Shown here piece after piece: positions 58,664 to 64,000 of a stretch of 64,000 bases of DNA (position 1 is its first letter; each line of letters opens with the position of its first letter). Position numbers and translations under genes: made by a program. The stretch lies in the NCBI GenBank assembly GCA_045612365.1, contig JAZKYY010000008.1:77140-141139 (forward strand). The letters run 5' to 3'. The notes under the pieces were generated by a model that had not been told where the DNA came from, made no database searches, and was given only the letters and a program-made list of their open reading frames with translations. Source of the DNA: RGIG9608 sp045612365. GTDB lineage: Bacteria; Bacteroidota; Bacteroidia; Bacteroidales; Paludibacteraceae.

Positions 58664-59302
58664 TTACATTTTATTAACCCAATAATCTTGTGCGCCCTGT
58701 TCCCAAATGACGAAGTCCGCACCTCCCTCGCCAAGTTCCGGCATTTCGTAGCGAGTAGTAACAAATGCCTTATAGCCCTCGACCCTAATTTTTATCTCAC
58801 TGTCGTACCTAATCTTTTGTGCCATTTTACCATCAGGCAAACCGCCTTTTTCGTGGCTAACAAACACAAATAACTTTTCGGGGAACTCGTCTTTGAGGTT
58901 GGTAAAATCGCTCCACTTAAAGCCGTGCCAATACTGAACGCTATCTATTACCACCACATCGGGGCTTTGCTTTTTCTGCAAACGCACACGCAAATCTTTC
59001 AAACTCTCTTTATTCAACAGAATAATCTTGTTGCCAACTTCCTGCATATTGACACGTTCCCACGCCTTTTGCAAAGACAGCGACAAACCCTGCTCAAGGC
59101 TGTTGTAAGCGACGCGACGGAAGCGGGTAAGATATTTGCACACCTGCATCACGAAAGTTGTTTTACCGCAGCCACTGCCGCCGTATATCAACCACGCACC
59201 GCGCAGTTCGGGTTTACCGAAGCTGGCGAGAAATTCCCCGTCAAACTCGGCAACCTCAAACTTTGCGGTTAGTACATTCTTATTGCTTATCGCGCGTGCC
59301 AT
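58664..59302 (-). CDS. P-loop ATPase of the RecA/RadA-like class
   Basis: A 212-residue ATPase distinct from MuB. Walker A GGSGCGKT is at 41-48 and Walker B VVVIDS ends near 120. The layout and FVFVSHEKGG late segment resemble RecA-fold ATPases such as RadA or phage recombination ATPases. It lies between GemA and the small gene next to MuB. A role in recombination or strand handling is an inference. Mu has no equivalent here. Confidence 0.8.
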   Translation of the reverse strand: MARAISNKNVLTAKFEVAEFDGEFLASFGKPELRGAWLIYGGSGCGKTTFVMQVCKYLTRFRRVAYNSLEQGLSLSLQKAWERVNMQEVGNKIILLNKESLKDLRVRLQKKQSPDVVVIDSVQYWHGFKWSDFTNLKDEFPEKLFVFVSHEKGGLPDGKMAQKIRYDSEIKIRVEGYKAFVTTRYEMPELGEGGADFVIWEQGAQDYWVNKM

Positions 59303-59308
59303 AACTAT

Positions 59309-59518
59309 TTATTTCAGTTCAATTATATTACCCTTAGCCGCTAAAAGCAGTGTGCGTAGATTATTGGAATCCTTAATATCATAAATGATTTTCACCGACA
59401 GTTTCCGCTGCTCGTTACGCGACACCACAAGTTCGCAAGGAAGATCCTCTAAAATCCATTTTTCTATTACATTGCGAATACCTGTTGCATTGGCAATTAT
59501 TGTAAGGCTTTTAGCCAT
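59309..59518 (-). CDS. Small early protein (69 aa)
   Basis: From the ATG at 59518, overlapping the MuB stop by 8 bases. 69 residues with alternating hydrophobic segments (LTIIANATGIRNVIEKWILED, LRTLLLAAKGNIIELK). Unknown function. Confidence 0.5.
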   Translation of the reverse strand: MAKSLTIIANATGIRNVIEKWILEDLPCELVVSRNEQRKLSVKIIYDIKDSNNLRTLLLAAKGNIIELK

Positions 59519-60368
59519 TATTGCTTCCCCCTTTCTGCATTGCCCACACTGCACGCTTTACGCGTCGCAAGTCGCAATCTGAATCGTCAATAATTCGGTT
59601 AATATCCTTAGCGTCTGTTACGCCATTGGCTACACACACCGCAGCCACATCCTCGCTGTTGATGACCTGCAACACCACGAACTTGCGCCCCATACGGCTG
59701 TATATCTCCTCATAACCTTTGCGTTTGGTACGCAAGCCCTTTTTGATACGCTTTTCAAGGTAGTTGGTAGCACAAAGGATAATGCCGCAATGGTCCTCCA
59801 ACTGGTTGTAAAGACTGATAAAGAAATAGAATACCTGGTCTGTCAATTTATCGGCTTCGTCAAGCACGATAAGAGGTCTTTCCTTGCGTTTAAGGTTGTC
59901 GATAATATCGTCCATCATATCGCTTACGGTTGAGCCGGTATAATCCACGCCCATACACTGCAAGAGCTTGCCCATAAATGTACGCCTGTTCCAATACTCA
60001 GAACAGCACAAGTGATAAACATTCTTGTTGGCTGCTGTGTAGTTCTTGATGGCCTCTGTCTTGCCACAACCGGCATCACCTGTTACCGCCATCACAAGGC
60101 TGTCAGTCTTTGCGTTGTTCAGCAGGAACGCCATACGCTTGTAAGCTCGTGTTTCTGCTATCTGCCAGCCTCTTGTTTCGTGTCCTATCTGCGAGGCAAT
60201 AGTGCGCCACATATCATCACTGATGGTGTCCCAATCACCTGACAAAACTTTGCTCACTGTGGCAGAGCTCACGCCATTCAAACTGTTGGCTGCCTTATTC
60301 TGGCTGCCCTTTTGCACGCAATAGTCTTTCAAGCGTGCTGCAATCTGTGTTCTTTCGTCCTTTTGCAT
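59511..60368 (-). CDS. MuB-type transposition ATPase (AAA+)
   Basis: A 285-residue target-DNA-binding ATPase. The N-terminal helix-turn-helix domain is about 25-60 (ANSLNGVSSATVSKVLSG). Walker A GDAGCGKT is at 97-104 and Walker B LIVLDEAD at about 166-173. MuB polymerises on target DNA, delivers it to the transpososome and gives target immunity. It lies 19 bases after the transposase gene. Confidence 0.92.
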   Translation of the reverse strand: MQKDERTQIAARLKDYCVQKGSQNKAANSLNGVSSATVSKVLSGDWDTISDDMWRTIASQIGHETRGWQIAETRAYKRMAFLLNNAKTDSLVMAVTGDAGCGKTEAIKNYTAANKNVYHLCCSEYWNRRTFMGKLLQCMGVDYTGSTVSDMMDDIIDNLKRKERPLIVLDEADKLTDQVFYFFISLYNQLEDHCGIILCATNYLEKRIKKGLRTKRKGYEEIYSRMGRKFVVLQVINSEDVAAVCVANGVTDAKDINRIIDDSDCDLRRVKRAVWAMQKGGSNNG

Positions 60369-60387
60369 CGTTGTATCTTTTTAGAAA

Positions 60388-62400
60388 TTAGAAAATTGAA
60401 TAATCGTCTATATCTGTGGTTGGTGCTCCCTGTGGTATTACAGGCACTTCAACCGTTTTCACCTCTATGGCTTGAACTTCTGCCGCTTTAAGGCGTCTTT
60501 GAGCCTTTGGTAATTTGTGCTGTCCGTTGCTGTCGCAAAGCAGTAGGCGGTGGAGCGTGTCAGCCTGCGGCAGTCCTTTTATAGCCTCTGCACCGGCTTC
60601 GTACTTTAATGCAAGCTGCGTAGTAACGTGTCCCTCTAATTGCCTGTTGAACTCCTGAATCCTCTGCAACTGTTCTGCATCGCCCTCTTGTCTGTCTGCA
60701 AGAGCCATAGGCTGCACATATTTTTCAGTCAGCATAAAGCGAAGACTGCCGTCCTCATTCACTGCAAGCACCTCGCTAAGGTTGTCCGGATCATACTTAA
60801 CTGTCCAGCGTGTACCTGAGTGCTCTCTGAAACGAATATCAAAGCAATCGTAATCACGCTTAACACCTAACAGAGTAGGACGTAAACCGCAGCCCTCGAT
60901 GGCATTCTTAAAGCCTGTTTCAGCGCCAAAATTCAGCAAGAACTGTTCACGGCTCAAAGGCAAACGGCGTTCATCTGGCAAGAACTCCATCATTGCACGG
61001 AACTGTTCCACCTTGCTACTTCGTTCCTGCATTATAATGCGCGTTATCTGCTCACGCACGCCAGCTTCGTCTGGGAACGTATGTCGCAACTTATTCAAAG
61101 CCTCGGCATTCGGTTGTCGCTTAGGATCCGTTGTAACACCATATCCCGACCAATTATTGAATAGCTTGCAATATGTCTTATTCAGGTGTGCGAAATATGG
61201 CTCCACAGCCTTTGCCTTTGCGTTCTTTACTCGTGCCGGGGTCAATTTATCACCCATCACATTGTAAAGCGGTGTCATTGCCTTAATGGCATAATGGTCG
61301 CATTGTATTTGGTTGGCACGAAGCATAACACCGAACAGTTCCTCACTATGCTTTGCAGCATCACGCAAGGCTGCTGTTATCAATTCGGGAGTTTCGTGTG
61401 TTCCTATGGCAAAACCTATCGGGTAATTGATACAAGGGTCAAGTACAACAACCACCGTCAAACGATTATGGTAGGTTGTGACGCTGTGTCCTCTGCTGTC
61501 TGTCTTCGTGTCCTGATACAAGAGTTCTACATCCCAACCGTCAAGCGTCCACATCAAGAATGGAGCTGTCGGGCGACTGCGTTTCACCTGCATACTCTTG
61601 TGGTTTCTGAAATTCGACACACCAAGTCTGCCGGCTGCCGTTATAAGGTCGGTCTTTTCACGCCATACACCAACAGCCGATGCTGTTATCGGCTCCCAAC
61701 CTTTTGCTTCCGCAACGGCATTGTAAGCCTTTGCTATAAAAGCATTGTCAAGGTTATTGTGGTGTGCCATAAGTCCGGCCAGCAAGCCCTCTTTTTCGTC
61801 GCTATCCACCTTTGCGCTGTTCTTATTCAGGAACTTCTTACTGATAAAGCACTCATAACCCATGTGCAGGTACTCATTAAACTTGCGTTGTAGGCGTCTT
61901 TCGCTTTCGGGCAAGGAGTGAGGGAAACGGTCAGCCAAACGAGGAAGAGCAGCTGCTGCCTTTTTCCAAAATTCAGCCTTGTTAAGCTTCGGTTTCGACT
62001 GACGCAAGCGATGACTGTTGGCAGTCTCTATCACACGGCGAAAGGCATTCATTATAGCACAATTATTGGCATACATCGCTTGCACTTCGGGTTTCAAGTT
62101 CCTACCGTCGGCAAGTTTGTAGGTCTCATAAAACTGTATTGCCTCGCCATCAGGTATTATTGTATCCATAAATGGTTTACTTTCGGCTTGTTCTTTCAGG
62201 TCTGGGTAACGGCGATAAACCTCTGTGCGGTATCTCAAGGGCAGGCTATCAACGGCAAACAACGCAGGGGTGTCATAGCAACCACGACGCACCTGTCGAA
62301 GTTGATCACGACGGCGCAAGTTCTTAATGGTTGCAGCCGTCATAATACCACCGACAAGCTCGTTATGGCTTATGCACAATGTGTTTGCGTAATATTCCAT
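60388..62400 (-). CDS. MuA-type DDE transposase
   Basis: A 670-residue transposase. The N-terminal about 65 residues contain a winged-helix-like part that would bind the operator/enhancer (NLRRRDQLRQVRRGCYDTP). Catalytic residues are Asp287 in TLDGWD, Asp368 in QCDHY and Glu400 in AVEPY. The beta-barrel and the C-terminal MuB-contact region follow. It cuts and joins phage ends during integration and replicative transposition. Full length with no frameshift, so the prophage could be active. Confidence 0.94.
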   Translation of the reverse strand: MEYYANTLCISHNELVGGIMTAATIKNLRRRDQLRQVRRGCYDTPALFAVDSLPLRYRTEVYRRYPDLKEQAESKPFMDTIIPDGEAIQFYETYKLADGRNLKPEVQAMYANNCAIMNAFRRVIETANSHRLRQSKPKLNKAEFWKKAAAALPRLADRFPHSLPESERRLQRKFNEYLHMGYECFISKKFLNKNSAKVDSDEKEGLLAGLMAHHNNLDNAFIAKAYNAVAEAKGWEPITASAVGVWREKTDLITAAGRLGVSNFRNHKSMQVKRSRPTAPFLMWTLDGWDVELLYQDTKTDSRGHSVTTYHNRLTVVVVLDPCINYPIGFAIGTHETPELITAALRDAAKHSEELFGVMLRANQIQCDHYAIKAMTPLYNVMGDKLTPARVKNAKAKAVEPYFAHLNKTYCKLFNNWSGYGVTTDPKRQPNAEALNKLRHTFPDEAGVREQITRIIMQERSSKVEQFRAMMEFLPDERRLPLSREQFLLNFGAETGFKNAIEGCGLRPTLLGVKRDYDCFDIRFREHSGTRWTVKYDPDNLSEVLAVNEDGSLRFMLTEKYVQPMALADRQEGDAEQLQRIQEFNRQLEGHVTTQLALKYEAGAEAIKGLPQADTLHRLLLCDSNGQHKLPKAQRRLKAAEVQAIEVKTVEVPVIPQGAPTTDIDDYSIF

Positions 62401-62409
62401 GTACCCTCC

Positions 62410-62778
62410 TTATCTCAATGTTATTGCCCAATTTTGTATGTCTTCTATTTCAGAACACATTACATTGTTATAGTGACGAACAAAATCACCTTTAAGGAAT
62501 ACATCACATCCTCCATTAGTTTTGCTAAACTCCAACAGCACACCGTTAGGGAGATATTGGCGCATGTAATTGTCGTGATCGTGAAAAGTTTCCAATACAG
62601 GTAGTTCATTCATTAAAATGCCATTCTTTTCATAAGCAAGTTTGCGCACACGCCTTGCAAGGTCGTTATCCCTTACAAAGTTGAGTGCATTAAATACAGT
62701 ACGGGGTTCAATACCGAATGACTTGCATAAAAACTCGCGAGTTTCTTTTGTTACATGGATGTACTTTTTAATTTTCAT
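62410..62778 (-). CDS. Early regulator candidate (122 aa)
   Basis: Begins with IHVTKETREFLCKSFGIEPRTVFNALNFVRDNDLARRVRKLA, a helix-turn-helix-like segment, followed by a beta-rich domain. It lies between the divergent promoter region and the transposase gene where Mu has Ner, a negative regulator of early transcription. I infer regulation from position and HTH only. Confidence 0.6.
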   Translation of the reverse strand: MKIKKYIHVTKETREFLCKSFGIEPRTVFNALNFVRDNDLARRVRKLAYEKNGILMNELPVLETFHDHDNYMRQYLPNGVLLEFSKTNGGCDVFLKGDFVRHYNNVMCSEIEDIQNWAITLR

Positions 62779-62789
62779 ATCCTTTTACA

Positions 62790-62966
62790 TTAAATTATTT
62801 CAAACTTGACTCTTGCCAGACGTGGGTCATCTTCGCCCATAATTGTCACAAACAATTCCCCGGCTGTGAACTCTATTGAAAAGCCATCAAACTGAAACGG
62901 CTTTTTCATTGCTACAAGGTATGCCGATAGGCGACCCAAGCACTCATTTGTTTTGTACGTCTTCAT
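62790..62966 (-). CDS. First early gene, small protein (58 aa)
   Basis: The ATG at 62966 has an AAAAGGA ribosome-binding-like site 4-10 bases upstream, stronger than most in this phage, and argues against in-frame upstream starts in the divergent operator region. The 58-residue product (start MKTYKTNECL) has no recognised domain. Confidence 0.6.
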   Translation of the reverse strand: MKTYKTNECLGRLSAYLVAMKKPFQFDGFSIEFTAGELFVTIMGEDDPRLARVKFEII

Positions 62967-63076
62967 TGTCCTTTTACGTTTTACTTTGTTCAATATTCGT
63001 TTTTTCGGCTTTTTTACTAATTTTGACAGCCGTTCCGTTTGGAATACGGTGCAAAGAAACAAATAATTTCGCCACC
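62967..63076. promoter_or_regulatory. Divergent repressor/early operator region
   Basis: 110 bases between divergent genes. TAATTTTG at 63018-63025 is a candidate -7 element for the repressor. Immediately after it, at 63030-63049, lies an interrupted dyad CCGT.TCC/GGA..ACGG including TTCC-GTTT-GGAA, a likely operator. The same sequence resembles the transposase-site core in reverse orientation, as in the Mu operator/enhancer. Confidence 0.55.
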
Positions 63077-63099
63077 ATGCAAGAAAAAGAACAAAAAAT
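63056..63099 (+). repeat. 44-bp direct repeat, copy 1 (repressor start)
   Basis: Spans the leader and first codons of the repressor (ATG at 63077). Identical to 63302-63345; spacing 246 bases, exactly 82 codons. Confidence 0.95.
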
Positions 63100-63514
63100 A
63101 TCGCCAATCAAACAAAGAATTTTGTATTTTGTCGAAAAATTAGGCATTAGCAAACGAGATTTTTATGCTAAAATTGGGGTGTCTCGAGGTACATTAGAAA
63201 GCAAGACAGGTATAACAGAAGATGTTATAACAAAATTTTATACAGCTTACCCAAATATAAATATAGAATGGTTGATGACAGGTAATGGCGATATGTATTT
63301 GGAAACAAATAATTTCGCCACCATGCAAGAAAAAGAACAAAAAATTGACGATAAAAATGCAAGTTCGGTTGAAATTATTACCGAATTAGTATCAACCATA
63401 CAAGCACAAGCAGAAGAAATCGGTAGATTAAAAGAACGGATCTCACAACTTGAACGAGAAAAGGGGAAAGATGTCTCGGATGCCCAGACTTCTGGCGTTG
63501 CAAATGCAGGATAA
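63077..63514 (+). CDS. Phage repressor (HTH protein with coiled-coil tail)
   Basis: 145 residues from ATG 63077. Residues about 10-75 form a helix-turn-helix domain of the type ISKRDFYAKIGVSRGTLESKTG ... NINIEWLMTGNGDMYL, common in Bacteroidota phage repressors. After it the first eight residues of the protein, preceded by a translated copy of its leader, are repeated, then comes a coiled coil (IITELVSTIQAQAEEIGRLKERI) likely for oligomerisation. It is divergent from the early genes. Upstream in-frame codons exist but lie in the operator. Confidence 0.8.
   Translation: MQEKEQKISPIKQRILYFVEKLGISKRDFYAKIGVSRGTLESKTGITEDVITKFYTAYPNINIEWLMTGNGDMYLETNNFATMQEKEQKIDDKNASSVEIITELVSTIQAQAEEIGRLKERISQLEREKGKDVSDAQTSGVANAG
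63302..63345 (+). repeat. 44-bp direct repeat, copy 2 (inside the repressor)
   Basis: Perfect copy of 63056-63099, here wholly coding (ETNNFATMQEKEQKI). It contains a second ATG at 63323 in frame, which could start a 63-residue tail-only protein. Confidence 0.95.
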
Positions 63515-63758
63515 ATGTGTTCCGTATTATGTTCCCTCACAAGCACCCTTAAACAGCCCTTAAATGGGACTGATATGCTATTTATCTCTATTTTTCAACA
63601 CAAAACACATATTAAACATTGATTATCAATCACTTAAACGATTTTTAAGGCATTATTTTCCTGTATCCGTTCCGACATTAAAGGGGTAGATTTTCACGAA
63701 AAGCACCACTTTTACACTTTTATTTTTCCGCTATGGGGTAGTATTCACCCACCCAAAC

Positions 63759-63792
63759 GACACCCCAACTGACACCCCAACTGACACCCCAA
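63759..63792 (+). repeat. 12-bp tandem repeat, nearly three copies
   Basis: GACACCCCAACT is repeated at 63759, 63771 and 63783, the last copy diverging after ten bases. It lies 12 bases before a transposase-site core. It may be part of the end/enhancer or a replication slippage product. Confidence 0.85.
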
Positions 63793-63803
63793 GCCCCTTT
63801 TTT

Positions 63804-63823
63804 GAACGAAACGGACAGATTTT
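63804..63823 (+). repeat. Transposase-site core copy near the right end
   Basis: GAACGAAACGGACAGATTTT shares the 13-base core AACGAAACGGACA with the left-end sites, in the same orientation. Confidence 0.6.
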
Positions 63824-64000
63824 AATCCTATTTTTTTACCCATATTTTGCCCGATTTTTACACTCTCTTCAATCTCCATTTTACGGATTCTTAAATACCC
63901 TTTAAACACCGTTCAAACACTCATCATCGTCAATCACAATCACCCCACACGACAACGCCACACAACGCTCCAAATCCCTTTATTTATCGTAGTTTAAACC

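Larger units (their letters stand above)
31830..64000. mobile_element. Mu-like transposable prophage (right end not in view)
   Basis: About 32 kb of phage genes bounded on the left by tandem transposase-site-like repeats just after the nifJ terminator. It contains MuA- and MuB-type proteins, Gam- and GemA-like proteins, a D12 methyltransferase at the far end, and a contractile-tail structural set (sheath, tube, tape measure, gp25-like, baseplate J). Base composition is visibly richer in G+C than the host except for the 53.7-55.5 kb insertion. Mu orientation is reversed: repressor and transposase at the right. The exact left terminus is uncertain within 31,812-31,840, and the right terminus is not recognised before 64,000. 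Confidence 0.93.
63515..64000. other. Gene-free end region of the prophage
   Basis: 486 bases with no credible gene. It holds TTTAA-rich stretches (63,540-63,660 and 63,880-63,910), an inverted, imperfect copy of the transposase-site core at about 63,664-63,678, a 12-bp tandem repeat (63759-63792) and a direct copy of the core at 63804-63817. This is what a Mu-type attachment end should look like, but no terminal inverted site is seen, so the junction with host DNA is probably beyond the window. Confidence 0.5.

Noticed and set aside
62876..63076. Upstream extension of the repressor frame
   Set aside because: It crosses the divergent operator/promoter region and the start of the opposite early gene; ATG 63077 gives a compact HTH protein.
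63071..63079. Kozak-like GCCACCATG at the repressor start
   Set aside because: Coincidental in a bacterial phage; it occurs twice only because of the 44-bp duplication.
63759..63792. CRISPR array
   Set aside because: Units are 12 bp and directly adjacent with no spacers; no cas genes occur in the window.

Overview
The window looks like a chromosome segment of a low-GC, anaerobic Bacteroidota bacterium, probably of the order Bacteroidales. Three things point there. Housekeeping genes are preceded by the Bacteroidota -7 promoter element TAnnTTTG and mostly lack strong Shine-Dalgarno sites. Families typical of the phylum are present (DUF6242 lipoprotein, TonB receptor with a carboxypeptidase-regulatory-like domain, glycine-lipid-type acyltransferase pair). 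A pyruvate:ferredoxin oxidoreductase indicates anaerobic metabolism. The species cannot be named from the sequence.

Positions 1-31,810 are host chromosome: the edge of an unidentified gene; dnaB; an operon for a polyprenol-phosphate glycosyltransferase, dihydroorotase and ApbE; an aminotransferase with a LolC/E-like permease; an operon DUF6242 lipoprotein-aroA-nadK-BtuF-like binding protein; an operon of two lipid acyltransferases, a nucleotidyltransferase and galE; a metal-related set (Cys-rich small protein, TonB receptor, secreted HMA protein); topA with a MATE exporter; glycogen synthase and alpha-glucan phosphorylase; and nifJ.

From about 31,830 to the right edge lies a Mu-like transposable prophage. 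It is inserted just downstream of the nifJ terminator, with its early end to the right. Reading right to left it has a repressor, small early genes, a MuA-type transposase, a MuB-type ATPase, a second P-loop ATPase, GemA-like and Gam-like proteins, then the structural genes. The structural genes are split. Terminase, portal, MuF and the gpG/gp37-like genes are on the + strand. Protease/scaffold, capsid, lysis, sheath, tube, chaperone, tape measure, baseplate and fibre genes are on the - strand, divergent from the terminase side. The right terminus is not recognisable and probably lies beyond the window.

The accessory content of the phage is the most interesting part: a thymidylate-synthase-fold protein with the Asn-to-Asp change of dCMP hydroxymethylases, paired with a D12 DNA methyltransferase where Mu carries mom; an initiator-like tRNA in the divergent late control region; a reversed AT-rich cassette of membrane protein, 55-aa protein and Clp-fold serine protease; a toxin-like C-terminal domain on the MuF protein; a small + strand membrane protein with its own promoter inside the tail operon; a canonical -1 frameshift site in the tail chaperone gene; a lysis cassette including a candidate unimolecular spanin; and a 44-bp in-frame duplication inside the repressor gene.
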